This document shows positions 22,026 through 34,715 of a stretch of 64,000 nt of DNA, piece by piece. The translations under genes were made by a program, and so were the position numbers. Numbering within the stretch: the stretch's first letter is position 1; every line of letters begins with the position of its first letter. The notes beneath the pieces were generated by a model that was not told where the DNA came from, made no database searches, and saw only the letters and a program-made list of their open reading frames with translations. The stretch comes from Drechslerella dactyloides. Lineage: Eukaryota > Ascomycota > Orbiliomycetes > Orbiliales > Orbiliaceae. The DNA lies in the NCBI GenBank assembly GCA_020064725.1, contig JAGTWJ010000002.1:4712001-4776000 (forward strand), read 5' to 3'.

Positions 22026-24238
22026 TCACCGCACCGTGATCTTGTCCACCTCGGCCTTCGCCTCCTCCCACGACTCCAGGTTCTTCTTCGCCCACTCCAC
22101 CTGGCTCTTGGCAAAATTGACCTGTCCCGTGCAATAAAAACGTTAGTCATGATCCCACCGTAAAGACATAAGGAGAGATAGTCACCCACCATGAGCTTGC
22201 GCATGTCCGTCTCCTTCTCCAGCTGAAACCGGTGCAAATCCGCCAGCACCCCCTTCCCCGCATCCTCCACATCCCGCCCCGCAACCTGCAGTGCCGCCTC
22301 AAGCTGCACCAGCGTCTCCCGTGTCTTCCCGATATTGTTGCGCCTGGTCGTCTCCGGATCGGCGTCCACAATACCCCCCACAGCCTGCGACAGTCGCCCG
22401 AATATCTTCGACACCGGGTACGTCAACGGGTTCGAGAACGAGCTCGCTTTCCGGTGTTGCTGCGACGATGGCGGTGATTCCGACGGCGGCGACGAGCTCT
22501 GCGGATATGGTATCGGCACCGTCGACACCGGCGCCGGCAGCGGCGAAGAATGCGTCGGCGGGAAATCCGAATCTATAGACCCTGCGTCCGAATCTCCAGA
22601 CGAGGCGGCCTTGGTCCCCCCTCCCGCCGCTGCGGTATCCGAATGCCGTCTTTGCCCACTCTGCTCTGACCCCGCCGGTGGCGCAACCCCGCTCCCCGCA
22701 AGATAATGCTCGATCCGGCGCGCCTCCAGCTCGCTCTTCTCCAGCTGCTCCAGCTTCATCTTCGCCTTCGCCAGTTCGTCCCGCGTGATCTCCTCTTGCA
22801 CCCTCTTCATCATGCGGTATTTCAACACGTTCCGCACCACACCCGCGAACTGCGCGCTCTCCCGTATCGGCTCCGTGAAACCCGACGCCAGTCCCGCCGC
22901 CAGCTCCTCCGTCGCCAGATACGTCGAGTCCACCGCCTGCCCAACCTTCTCGATCGCAGGTCCCAGCGTCGGCGCCGGCTCCGACAGCGAAAACGCATTA
23001 TACCGTGCACCCAGCTCGGCGAGGTCGGCCGAAAGGTTCGAAAGCCTATTGAGCATCCGCCGGTTGACCTTCTCCACGCCGGACGTGAGCAGCGTCTCGT
23101 ACTGCCGTGTGTTCGCCTCGTACGACATAAAGTACGGATCCAGCTCGGCCTCCGATAGATTCGCCGACGTCGACGGCAGGCTGCGCGTGTGCGTAAAGTC
23201 CGTGGGTCGGCTGTTGTCCGGTGACCGTGGGGGCGACGGTACGTTTTTCAGCTTGGCGTTCGACGGCGGGATCGGGAGGTACTGGTGTGCCGGCGACGGC
23301 CTGGCCGGTTCGATCGGTGGCGCGCGGAGGGGGTGCTTCGGCAGCGCTGAAATCGGCGGCGAATGCAGCACCTCGCTCTGTAAAGCATCGCCCACTCGTC
23401 AGCACTCTGTTCGTATGAAAAGCATCAATCTGGTTCACAGGCGAGAGATAAATCGTACCCAGCTGGCGTTCGGATCCAGGAAGCGCATGAATACCGTATC
23501 CTTGCGAATCTGCTTCATCCGCGCGCACCGGTTCAGAAACACGCCCAGCATGCGCCGTCGGTGCTCGATGATTCCCTGGTCCTCCTTCGCCCTCGTCGGT
23601 GCCGCAACGTAGTCCGACATGCTATGCTTCTCCGGTATCGGTGGGATGATCAGCGTCGGGTGCAGCAGCACCAGATTCGAGCGCAGCGACGCGAACTCCG
23701 AGTACCGTCTCCGCACCTCGAGATCCTGCACGCCGTCATATTTCCGCAATTAGCTTCACTCTCTCACCAAGAATACCGATCGGAGTGCCCGGTAAATGGG
23801 AGAGATAATACGTACCCCCGTGCGGATCGTGTACACGATAAAGTTGCCACTGCTGCCGTCGACATTCTTCCCCGCGTCGACAATGTAGATCTCCAGCTCC
23901 TTCGACTCCCATAGTATCTGCTCAACCCGACTCGAGTAGCCACCCTTCTTCCGCCGTCCACCATAGTAGTCCTCCTCGTCCTCGTCCTCGTCTTCATCTC
24001 CATCTCCATTCTCGCCATGCTCGTCGTTGACGCCGCGGCCGGAAGCGGTATCCGGCGCCTCGTGCTCGGCGTCATTTTCAAACCCGCCCCGCGGCTTGCT
24101 CGTGAAGTCGGGGACCTCGTCTCCCTCGGACGACGCGCTCGGCGACGATGGTCGGTGGCCGAAGGGCGTCTGGATGTGCCCGTATGGCGAACCGGGTGGC
24201 GACGAGCCGTAGGAGAGAGGATTATTGTCTTCCCACAT
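22026..24238 (-). CDS. SNX41: Sorting nexin Snx41 (PX-BAR)
   Basis: PX-BAR sorting nexin. By family knowledge it binds PI3P on endosomes and works in retrieval of cargo such as SNAREs, with Atg20/Snx42 and Snx4. Four exons, 24238-23816, 23725-23459, 23377-22190 and 22121-22026, give 657 aa. Introns of 90, 81 and 68 bp are all phase 0 with GT-AG ends. The N terminus (MWEDNNPLSYGSSPPGSP) is a Snx41 hallmark, followed by an acidic Glu/Asp run. The PX domain spans about 105-230. The first junction rebuilds RTG/DLEVRRRYSEF, the PI3P-binding signature, and the second gives FLDPNASW/SEVLHSPP. The BAR-type helices begin near residue 295 and are split by a Ser/Pro-rich disordered insert (about 450-550), as in other Snx41/Atg20 proteins. 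The last exon supplies the final helix (VNFAKSQVEWAKKNLESWEE). Confidence 0.93.
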
Positions 24239-24940
24239 GGTAGACGCCGCGGAAGAGTCCTCCTTATGAAAGCGTTCGGGACGGCCAGGCGGTCGTGGTG
24301 TGTGCGGTCAAGTCGGCAAGCGTGCTATCGATGGAGGGGTAGTTTCAACCGGCCGGTGGGCCGTGGAGCGCCGGGTGCTGACGAGGCTGGCTGGCAGACG
24401 GCAGGACAGGCGACCGGTACGGACGTGGATAAGTGGATGTTGGTAGCTGGATGCGATGTAGACGCTCGAGACGGCGGGAAGGATGAAGAGGAAGAGGGAT
24501 CGTGGAGGGAGGAATGAAGGGTGCAGGTGGTCTTGGTTGACGTACGTGCGCCAAGGCCGGCTGCTCCAACGCCCGTACTTCGTATTTCTGCCGCTCTCCG
24601 CGCCCGTGAGGAGTCTACGGACTGCGCGATACGAACGCTCCCGTCGCAAGCCGTCCTTGCCGTCGACGTATGCTCTATTTGCACCTTCTAATTCCAGCTT
24701 CTCAGGCCGATGCCTGAGCTTACTTATGTTCAGTCGTCGATGCGCGACTTGTGCGATCTGGCTGTGATGACTAAGCCATGTTGCATTCTTAGACGGCAAC
24801 GCAAGCGTCCTCTTCCACCATTTCATTCGCGACTCGAATTCACCATGACAAATATCTACAGGCATTAACACCTATGTACAGCCAGCTACATCATCTCGAA
24901 CAACATCTTGACATCAACGTCATAATCGCCAGCACATAGT
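24239..24940. other. SNX41 upstream region
   Basis: 702 bp between the SNX41 start and the 3' end of the next minus-strand gene. On the minus strand, about 24470-24540 is C/T-rich, as in many fungal leaders. No gene is seen. Confidence 0.6.
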
Positions 24941-27334
24941 TCAATACCGATCATACTGCATCCGCCCATCCCGCCCAACTCCAGACTCCCCGCTTCCCCG
25001 ATCATGATCCGGCCCCATCGTCCGCGAGCTTCCACCTTCGCTATAACTCCCCTGCGACTGGATCGTTTCCATCGGGGCCCTCCGCACCCGCCGCATATCG
25101 CGCAGATGCTGTGACCGTCCGCCGTCCGAATGCACCGGCGTCGTCGAGGAGGTTCGCCGCGACATGCCTCTCACGCGCTCAGGGTCGTAGAATTGCCCTC
25201 CGTTCAGCCGACCCGGCGCGTCGAAACTTGAGATATCCGACTCGTGGCTGTGTCCAGGTACGCCGCCGCTGAAGCTATTCCGTCGCGGGTCGCGAGGCAG
25301 CGGATGTGGGTAACTCTGGCTTTCCGGCGTAGCGAAGTGAACGTGCTGCCCGTCGATAAAGGGACTGCGTGCGCCACGGAGCTGCCGGCCGTCGAGGTGC
25401 AGTCCTGGGTCTGGTATGTCCATGCTGCGTCTTCTCTGCCTTCTTCCGCCCGGTTCGCCCGGGTGTAGGTTCATCGGATGCATATGCATTCGCATATCTC
25501 GGTCCATCGAATGGCGTCGTCGCATGTTGGGACCGAAGGCTGGCGGTATCGGTCTCATGTCCGCCTCGGATGGCGGAAATGGATGCATCGACCAGCGGTT
25601 ACGACCTCTCAGATCTTCTCTCGACGTCCTACCGGGAAACCCTCCACGTAGCGGCACTTGTCCACCCAGCGGGATCGGCCCGCCGATAGGGTCTTCAGCA
25701 AAGCCTTCCGGCGGCCGGAGGGGAGCTCCAGTTCTGTTTTTCAGTCCACGCATCGGCCTTGCGGGCCCGGGGTCTGCAGATGGGCCACCACCCGTCCCGT
25801 GAAACTCTATTGACGGGCGCCGAATCCTGGTCCTCGGTGACGGCTGCTCCGATGCCGTGTCGAAGGTCGAGCGATCTGAATCAATGTCTGCGGTTACCTC
25901 TGATAACTCTGGCGCGAGCGTCGCCCCGTATCCCACATTTACATACCCTGAACTTGGTGGTGGCGGCGGAGGAGGGGGAGGAGGACGGCCAGGACGACCC
26001 CCGTCGAAATGTGGCGGGCCCGTGCTACCAGGTGGTTGCCAGTGCTCACCGGCATCATGATACTCTGGCGCGGTGTGGTAACTAGGATATGTGTACCCGT
26101 CCGACGGCCCTGGTCCTATGCCTCCTGGTCCTGGCCCACTAGGTCTCGGCCGGGTTGGTTCCGGCCAGCCGTCAGGCAGATCTGGATCTGGATCTATAGG
26201 TCCCCCGGAATGCGGCAGATGTGAGCATAGATTATTGTTCACCACGACCGGCGGCGGCTGCGGTCTCGCAGCGGCAATCTGCGCCGCCCGGTTTTGAAAC
26301 TGCTGCTGGAGCTCCAGACGGGCAACATCCTGCTGTATTCCTGCCGCCTGGTCGCCGAGACCTTCGACCATCTCGCGCATCTCGGCCACATCTTCAGTCA
26401 GCTGGTCGTTTCTCTGTTCCATCCGCTGCGCGTCCCGCATCCGCTGGCCTCGTTCAACTGCAACCCGCTCACGCGCCTCGTTCAGTCCTTCGGCTTGTCT
26501 ATCCGCCACTTCGTCGAGAACCCGTGCGAGTGTCGCTTGACTAACACAGTCTCGTCCAGGCAGTCCCGGGTGTGTAATTCTCACCGGTGGCGGCGGCCGT
26601 GGTGGTGTCCTCGGCGACCGGGGCGGTGGCGTATGAATCCGTACCCGCCGTCCAGCCGGCGGGGTGACAGGCGGGGAAGGAGATCGTGGCGGCAGCGGGA
26701 TAGTAGGACTCGTACCTCTACTCGAACCTCCTGATGAAGGCGTCGACAATGATCTTCTGTAGTGCACCCCGCCGTCGCCATTGGGCAGTGTGGCGCCCGG
26801 CGTTATACCAGCCGGTCTAGGAGACGGTCCACCAATTGTAGGTCCATATCCAGGCCTATATCCAGGCCTATAGCCAGGCCCATAACCTCCTCGATCTCTC
26901 CACCCTCCGCTATTCAATCGAGTCGGCGGTCTTCTCAGCGGCGGTCTTCCCGGTTCGGGCCCACCGCCCAGAATCGTCTCTCGAATGCGGTCCACCTCCT
27001 CAATCTTCCTCACCTGCGGCAGCCCTCTCCCACCAGGGCAGCCATAATCATTAATCCCACCACAGCCACCGTTACCTTGATCACAACTCAATACGGTGCT
27101 GTCACCACCGGCCTTCTCTATATCTGAATCCGGGACTGTCGTCCCTCGCACGCGGCACATCCCGCAGCAACAACTAAACAGGCACAGCACGAGGATGAAC
27201 CCAATAACGCCAAACACCACGCCAACGATCGTACCGACGGTATGGTCTGTCGCAGCTGTCGTGCTGGCTGATTGCGCGATCGGAGCCGGCTGTGGCGAAG
27301 GAAGTGCGGCCGCCGGTGCGTAGACGGTAGACAT
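24941..27334 (-). CDS. Single-pass membrane protein, coiled coil and poly-Pro tail
   Basis: 797 aa from the ATG at 27334. The frame opens 16 codons earlier at a GTG, so this is the first ATG. The N-terminal 30 residues are Ala/Pro/Ser-rich, followed by one membrane segment at about 33-54 (VGTIVGVVFGVIGFILVLCL) and a CCC-G-MC cysteine cluster typical of palmitoylated juxtamembrane sites. The cytosolic part has RPGY repeats near residue 155-165, PxxP-rich stretches around 210-255, a coiled coil at about 258-355 (heptad-like Glu/Arg/Gln-rich) and a run of ten prolines near 450-460. A disordered Arg/Pro/His-rich tail closes the protein. There is no catalytic motif. Poly-Pro plus coiled coil fits an actin- or SH3-linked membrane adaptor, but that is inference. 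I do not recognise the family. Confidence 0.82.
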   Translation of the reverse strand: MSTVYAPAAALPSPQPAPIAQSASTTAATDHTVGTIVGVVFGVIGFILVLCLFSCCCGMCRVRGTTVPDSDIEKAGGDSTVLSCDQGNGGCGGINDYGCPGGRGLPQVRKIEEVDRIRETILGGGPEPGRPPLRRPPTRLNSGGWRDRGGYGPGYRPGYRPGYGPTIGGPSPRPAGITPGATLPNGDGGVHYRRSLSTPSSGGSSRGTSPTIPLPPRSPSPPVTPPAGRRVRIHTPPPRSPRTPPRPPPPVRITHPGLPGRDCVSQATLARVLDEVADRQAEGLNEARERVAVERGQRMRDAQRMEQRNDQLTEDVAEMREMVEGLGDQAAGIQQDVARLELQQQFQNRAAQIAAARPQPPPVVVNNNLCSHLPHSGGPIDPDPDLPDGWPEPTRPRPSGPGPGGIGPGPSDGYTYPSYHTAPEYHDAGEHWQPPGSTGPPHFDGGRPGRPPPPPPPPPPSSGYVNVGYGATLAPELSEVTADIDSDRSTFDTASEQPSPRTRIRRPSIEFHGTGGGPSADPGPARPMRGLKNRTGAPLRPPEGFAEDPIGGPIPLGGQVPLRGGFPGRTSREDLRGRNRWSMHPFPPSEADMRPIPPAFGPNMRRRHSMDRDMRMHMHPMNLHPGEPGGRRQRRRSMDIPDPGLHLDGRQLRGARSPFIDGQHVHFATPESQSYPHPLPRDPRRNSFSGGVPGHSHESDISSFDAPGRLNGGQFYDPERVRGMSRRTSSTTPVHSDGGRSQHLRDMRRVRRAPMETIQSQGSYSEGGSSRTMGPDHDRGSGESGVGRDGRMQYDRY

Positions 27335-30300
27335 AACTGTTATCGTGGAAGCTGGGATACCGGCACACAGCTCATCGGGCACGTCAATCAGGATACAATC
27401 GTGCGTAGGAGCTTAATGAACGCCGTTAGCGGTCTCCCCAGACTGTATTCGTGTCTATATCCGCAACTATCAGCAAGTCCTTTTCGGTCTAGGTCAGTCG
27501 ATATCAAAGCCTCAGCTCGCCGACTCTCGAGAAGAATAGCATCGACCCTCAGGTACCGCCACCTACATATGTATCTCTGCCGTTATCGTCCAATATATTA
27601 TATCCCTGCTGCTGCCTAACCGTTTAGGACTTCACCCGGCCTTGCGATACCGGAAACTAGCTTTGAAAGCGTAAATAAAATTGAGCTGATAGCTATCGAG
27701 GAGACCAGCAGTCATGTAGAAGACACAGCATACACCACAGTCGAGCCATCCCAGCCAAATACATTTCTGTCGACGTATGCACCTACGAGACCGATATGCA
27801 CCCAGTGTTTGTTCTATGCCACGGAGCAGGGGTCAGAGTATGTACACCCGGTCGAGCAAGCCGTAGCTGTGCGGATAGCCAGATGAAAAACATCCTAGGT
27901 GCTCCAGCGAATCTATAGATGCGTCCCGAGCGGCGGACCCCTGACCGTCAAACTGACCTCCACCGATTCGAAGGATATCGCGGCTGTATGTTTCACTGCA
28001 TGGAGAGTGTCGCATCCGTGCACATTTCCTGACACAAGTGTCCGGCGGGCGGGATCGTGCATGCATACCAAGATCTAGATATCTATTTTGAAATGTGTCT
28101 GTTATGCTCAAGACGCCTAAATATATAAGTCGACTTGTGCAGTTAAAACCCGTAGACGCTTCGCGTTCCTAGCTACCTTCGAACAATCATTGCTGGTACC
28201 CGTATTAGAAATATGTATACGCAGAATCTTCCAACCGGGTGAAACTCAGTTCAAAGGATATATATCTAAGAATTGCAATGCACAACAGCTTTTCCAAGCA
28301 GGTATACCGATCTAGAACGTTGAAACGACGACAAGCAATGGATCCTGCATAAGTGTACTGCAATCCTGCTATCGAGCAAACACACCAAACATCCACAGCA
28401 AGTCAGGCCCCGGCCCTCCCAGCCATGTACGAATCGTCCGCCGTTGCAATGCCAATTACGGTTGTGAGAATATGCTGCCGTTACACAGTGCAGTGGTGCA
28501 CGGGTTGACGGCAGAACAACGCAGAGCTGCTCTTGTGCGACCTGAATAATTTTCAAAATCTCCAACGAAGATTGACGCGAGGGCCGCATGTAGACTGGTC
28601 ATGATATCGATACGTAACGCTACTAATTCTTTATGACCAATGCGGGGGCTGCCAGCTGGTCGGTTTGGGAAACTGATCGTACGACATGAGGCTGTATGAT
28701 CTTCCGCACTTTAAACTTTGCATGTGCGGGCAAGATAGACTACTACGTCGAGATCAGGCTGGGTATACGATCCAGGCTAAAATGGTCTAGTTGAAAAGCA
28801 TATCTAAGCTTAGGCTATCGACCTCTGGCGGGGTAAGTAATTCCCTGGCTAACTTCTACAACTCCATTAATTGTAGTTAGTTACCTCTTGAGCTCTCCAT
28901 TATACTAAATATCCTATCGATCGTCGACTCCGCAATCAATGCATGATGTCATACAATCACATAACGTTATGACATTACTCTAGCTTCGAGGCTTTTACAC
29001 TACTATCGCAATGATCAAAAACCACAAGCGTTGCTGCGCCCCTGGCTCTTCGATTACGGCTACGCAGAATTTTGGAACGCATTCGCGATAGCATAGGCTA
29101 GGGTGCCGCGTATCTAGTATACGCCGACAGTACGTTTGTCGGAATACGGATAATTATACAAGTAAACACGGCACAAGTGCATACGCGTCCATATGCAGAC
29201 AGACCTTAGACCTCACATGAAGCCACTCAGCCCGTTCATTAGCTGCGACCGACGTCCGTGCGTCCAACATTTCGAATTCCTGATGAAATAATCAACGTAT
29301 CCAACATGCGTCTACTAAAATGTGAATGGTGCGCCAGTATCCTATGGACTTATCTTACGGTTGATAAGAGCCGGGAACGTTAGGGATGATGGCAACTATA
29401 CCGGATTCAAAGACGATAGAGGCGCCCACGTCTACGTCTGTCTAAGCCACCAACCGCAAATGCAGTAGTTTTCGCCAAGCATCTGAATCAACGTAAGTAT
29501 CTACGCAGTAAGCACTCATTTCGGCTCCACACGTTCTGCCATAACGTTTAGTTTGTGCATATCAACGGTTGCGGTTATAACGGTCGATATCGATACTTGA
29601 CCAATCGATCTTCGCGCAGCCTCTTGAGCTAATGCGGTTGCCTGTTATCCCGTCTTGCAGAGGCTCAGATCGTGGACTTGGAATGCCACCCAGAGACTTA
29701 GACCTCAAGGACAGCATTTAAGCCGCTGTGGATAAATGCGTTGTCTTTGGCGTCGGCACGTGTCCGTTTCCACAAACGACTTTTAGGCAGACGTGCACTG
29801 CACTTTTCTGCAGACACGGCCACACTCAATTAATCGATTCCAACCTCAGACGCACACTTGCATGTCGCCAGGATGATATAGCCGGCTATGGCTCACTCGA
29901 TACGAGAGATTTCCTGAACGGATCCAAGATCAATATCGCAGGGCGGATGCGGATATGAGCCGAGTTCAAAATCTCGCGGCCTTCGAAACTTCTCAGCCTT
30001 ACCGGGGGGCCTGAAATGGAAAAACGAGGCAAACCGGCCAGGAGACATGTTTATATCCCTCAGGATCATTCAAGCCTTAAGCGCTGACAGCTTGGAATCG
30101 CATTTGCGAGAATTATAATAACTTCTGATATTGTGCAGGATCTAGCCACGGGTATATGAGTACCGGCTGTCAAAATCACACGATTTTGACCGCACCGTTT
30201 CCCATGCCGTTCCAAGCAGAAACGGTGAATTGGACATGTTTGCAACTTTTGCATTGCAAAGCTCCTCGGTCAAACAGCAGGCCTGCGATGACGCACATGC

Positions 30301-32408
30301 CGTGAAACAGATTTCGTACGAAACACCGTTGGAGTCTCACCTCAATCTTCTGCTAGCACAAGTAACCACTATCCGGAATGCAGCCCGCTGACGGCTCCGA
30401 CGTAGTAGCATATGATGTAAAAATGCGAACAACGGCTCGAAGTTCGTATGTTCTCGGTCGTCAGCCAAAATATTACCCCAGAGGAGGCAAAATTAAGGGT
30501 ACCGGCACGGACGAAGGAACGGATGTTCGGAATCCCATTCACGCATTCTAGAAGAACCTAAAATACCCGGCTGTCACAAAAGAAATTTAACGAGGGCGAA
30601 AAAACGCACATATGCAGGTATCTGCACCGGACAGGCTTGCCCGATACGACTATGCGGAGGTAGACGACCCTTTTACTGTTCGGGGAAGGGTCTGACCTTT
30701 GCATGCATGAGATCCATGTACTATATACAGCACAAGTACGACGAGCCCTCCAATGCGACGCACCGATCCCGAGAAAGGCTGCAGCTGATTACGTAGACCA
30801 AGCATACAATGTCTTTCGCTACGACGTGACCAGTACTTCTGACACGAGTACTGGGTACTGAAGCACTCATCAAGGTTGTGGGCCGGTGAGGCCGACGCCG
30901 ATAGCGTGTGCCCAGTGCTTGGCGTCGGTATTCGCAGATTGATGCTGCCAGCATACTGCAGTCTAATGTTTCGGTGTAGGCCATTCTGCGGTTTTGGCTT
31001 CGAAATACCAGCCCTGCAACTGAATTAATGCGTTTCGAGATCATGAGCATTTTGTTATTCATTCTCGTGAGGGCATCGCGAATGTGAGAGTGAAGCTTGC
31101 TTCAGGGCGGCCGCGGCCGGAGAGCTGGCAACCTGCAATGATTTGGAAGCGCGGATTCTAGGTAGCGGTTTCACGCACCGATCCACCAAGGCGGCCGCAA
31201 CCCAATCCGAACTGCAACCTCAACCGCACCTCGATCCTCATCTACCTAGCATGACCATCAATGATTGCCATCACACGGCCACCAACCTCGACATCGCCAT
31301 GCCTGAAACGGCGGCGATTAGTCTGCGGCCTAGGATCTCGTCAATCGACGCAGCCAGATGACCTGTGACCTTGTTCGCCGACTCCCATTTGAACTGGCTA
31401 CGTCGTCGAAGAGGCTGCTCTTGCTCTCTCGGTACGTCGGCAGCACCGCGCTAGGACCGTACGGGTAGGTTCAAAAATAGAGCCCCGTAGTTTTGCCGCG
31501 AATCCGAAATCGAAAGGTATATCCCAGAATCAGTGTGCTCGCCGTCAGAAGCAGACCCGAGGCTGACTACTTCGTACACTAGACGGAAATCAGAAAAAGA
31601 ACTCGGTAGACCCAAGTCGCGACTGATATGAATCAGTCTCTCTGCATACAGGCATGCATGTCGCCCCCGGCCAGTCAAGCCAAGACCAACGGCAGTCGTA
31701 ACTGCACCGGTCACACACACACCATTTGGCAAAGGGAGGGTCGGTTCTTTTCCAATTCGCTCGTTAGCTGGCCACCCTCTGAAGGGGCCCAGCTAGCTCC
31801 GCTGTAGGGCTGCTCTGCTCTGCTCTCCGGTGCAAACTGCGCATTTGCATCTGCCTACATGCTACATGCCTCACCGGATGAGTAAGACGAGTGGATATCG
31901 GTTGGGCGTGATGGGATAATCGGAGCTTTTCCGCCCCAGCTTGGGCCCACTATCCTCCAATGAGAATCCAGTGCGACTGCAACATATGCATGCAAGCATG
32001 TAGCCCATGCGCATGCTCCATGCCATGCTTGCTTGCTTGCCTGGAATCCCAGGCCTCCCACTGCACCGCGAGGGAGCGACACTATGTCTCTCGACGCTTG
32101 CGGTGGTTTTTGGAGCAAGTGGGATGTCAGAAGATAGTGGGATCCTGAGGCCCCTGGCAGGGATGTCCGCTTGCTGTGCCGGTTGGATCTAGCTTTCCTC
32201 GACGCCGTCCAACATGACCCTCGAGCTGGTGTATATAAGCTCCCCACGCCCCCCCATCCTTGAGGCTGGATTTAATAGCTCTTCTACGGACAATTAGAAA
32301 CCAATAGTTCATCCTCGCCCTCGATCAAAGCTCTGCTCCCAGCCAGCACCGTATATCCTTCTGCCGTCCAGTTACCTATAGAACGTCCCTTGGTACCTCA
32401 GTCGGTTC
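27335..32408. other. 5 kb gene-poor region
   Basis: Balanced to A/T-rich DNA without any long ATG-initiated frame on either strand. The longest frames are below about 130 codons and lack recognisable content. TGCT/TTGC tetranucleotide runs occur near 32028-32041. I see no RNA gene, LTR or terminal inverted repeat. The last 200 bp form the promoter of the gene at 32409. Confidence 0.6.
32232..32239 (+). promoter_or_regulatory. TATA box of the gene at 32409
   Basis: TATATAAG lies about 170 nt upstream of the ATG at 32409 and is followed by a C-rich stretch (ccccacgcccccccatcc). It is a good match to a TATA element on the correct strand. Confidence 0.5.
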
Positions 32409-32969
32409 ATGCCATACAACATCCATACTGACAACGATCAATACGCAATGGAGCCCGCTAGACCTCAAGCTCCTCCTGAGATCACCATCTCATCCTCTCC
32501 CCGGTCATCCTCCTTCTTCGACCGAGTATTGCGCCGGACCTCCACTGGCCCTTCATCCACCAGCCGCATCCCGACGCTCAACTTGCCCGCCGAGCCAATC
32601 GCTTCAGCCAGCAGCAGTGTCACCGCCGTCAACGCATCCTCGCGGCCGCACTCTCGCTCCAGCAGCCGGTCCTCGCACAAGCGCCAGCAGTTGACCATTG
32701 ACACCTCTATCGCCTCCTATTCTCAAACCTCCAACAAGAAATCAAAGTCGACCCACCTCACCGTTGTCGAGACTTCAACTCGTTCCAGCTCTCGATCGCG
32801 TTCTCGGTCGCGATCCTCCCGGTCGCCGTCACCCGGCATCGAGATGATCAACTCGTCGTCTCGAGTTGCCAGCATCAACCACGTTGGCCGGCACACCAAT
32901 GACTGGCTGTTCGGCGGCTTCCACCTCACATCGAAAATTGGCGCGCAGAGGGGCCGACGAACAAAGTAA
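32409..32969 (+). CDS. Small Ser/Arg-rich protein with C-terminal WLFGG motif
   Basis: 186 aa from the ATG at 32409. A second ATG at codon 14 could also serve as the start. Most of the protein is disordered and Ser-rich, with RS dipeptide repeats (SRSRSRSRSSRSPSP) at about 125-143. The C terminus contains HVGRHTNDWLFGGFHL, the only ordered-looking part. From memory, a GRHxNxWLFGG block also closes other small uncharacterised ascomycete proteins; this was not checked. No signal peptide or membrane segment is seen. A TATA box stands upstream, and the gene is isolated with about 5 kb empty on its left and 1.7 kb on its right. Function unknown. Confidence 0.65.
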   Translation: MPYNIHTDNDQYAMEPARPQAPPEITISSSPRSSSFFDRVLRRTSTGPSSTSRIPTLNLPAEPIASASSSVTAVNASSRPHSRSSSRSSHKRQQLTIDTSIASYSQTSNKKSKSTHLTVVETSTRSSSRSRSRSRSSRSPSPGIEMINSSSRVASINHVGRHTNDWLFGGFHLTSKIGAQRGRRTK

Positions 32970-34715
32970 AGTGCCGCAGGCAGCAAGCATAATCAATCCT
33001 TCATTTCTGCCTGTTCTCTTGACGAGCCCTGTTTTAATCTCTCGAGTTTGCGCTATCAATGTCCGGCCAGGTTCCGCCAGTCATGACAGACTGCAACTGC
33101 CGGCCAGTTTGTTAATTTGGATACACCTCTGCAGCTATGCATGCACGTTTCTGTACGACTTTATGATTTTCCTTCTCCTTTCCGAGGATATTTATCACCC
33201 CATTAATGCACCTACTCTCATCCAAGAATATTAATCTGAACGCTAGCACGATGTTATGAGTTCCTTTCTTTGCCCGCTCCACAACTACACTCGCTGATAC
33301 CATGAATCTATCTGCGTTTAATGTCTGCTCGCATGCAGACCTCGTATTTTCCTCTCGAGTCTGAGGCCATCAACCTCACAATGGTACATCCATCTCCATT
33401 CGCTTCCTGTACTATAGCTATAGCTTCGTCGTCTCCTATGCAGATGCTAGATCTAATACCAAGCCACCACATTCTTATCACAATAACTGCTACCTAATCT
33501 GTTCGTAGTCACGCATGCATTGTCTCTAAGCTCGTCTATAATTAGATTATAGTTGCCCAGCTCCGAGGCTAATATTCGATCGATTTCACCACTATCCGGA
33601 CGCAGGCACCAGTTAATAGTAAATTATACATTATCCATGGTATCTTACAAACTCGGTATGGTGTACACATACGTAAGCTGTAGGACCGGAGACCATCACT
33701 CCACACGTGCATGCATACGTAGATAGAAGCATGCACATCCAGCCGACGCTCCAATTGCAATTGCAACCACATGCATGCGAATATACGCAACCAAAGTAGC
33801 ACTTCGCAACCATTAATGCAAGGCTTAAGGGGCGCCCCAGAAAGCAAGCAAGCAAGCACATGCGCATCATGTCAGGCCAGAATAGTATACGACTGCAGCG
33901 CTCCGGATCGGGAAAACACTTCCTGCTAGAGCCCGCCACGAATATTTACGGCAAAGTTCAACATCACGTCGCATCACAGGATATATACGGACGGTACCCA
34001 CAGCGCTACCACACGAGTGAACGGTCTCATGCAAAAGGATATCGTACCGGCAATATACGCAGCTTAAAGGAAAAAAAAGTTTGATTAAACTAGTGGTTAT
34101 GAACGAGTGATAGAAAGGTGATAAGGTACTGTGATTCAACGAAGAGAGCGGAAATTTAGATAGCAAAAATGTAACAGACCCAATCTAGTGTATGTATACC
34201 CAATGCAACCGAGAAAGACAGAAAGCAAAACGAAACAAAAATCGAAGGGATATGCGAAAAGATAACGGGTGAAAATGATGCGATGCAAACTCGAAACGCC
34301 GTGATATGCAGGTGATGGTGGTGCCATACGGCACATTGTATGCTGAGACAAGAAGACCCCAAATGAAAAACTCCAAGAGCGTCTGTACAGGCGGCAAAGA
34401 CAGGAATGACCGACGTCACCCTCGAAAGGGCATCATCGAGCAGACCCGTCCGGTGAGAAACAGAAAAACATGAACAAAGCCAATAAGACGGAGAGAGTCA
34501 AAGCCTAGCCCCAGGAGCCAAGGGCAGCTTACTAGGAATAGCAATCTCACCGGCAACCGAGGGTCACCGACGGTACCGACCATCCCGTGGCTGAGACGTA
34601 CGCTAGACCTCCCACCAAACCAAAATAGCCTGAAACACAATCGATCCAAGATCCACGACGGGAAGAGGCGTTTCTCGAAGGTCGTCTGCGCCTCCACCAT
34701 GCGCGTTATCTCGAA
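32970..34715. other. Intergenic, no gene seen
   Basis: Contains the 3' flank of the gene ending at 32969 and of the convergent minus-strand gene ending at 34716. AAGC tetranucleotide units occur near 33844-33858. No supported gene, RNA or mobile element. Confidence 0.6.
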
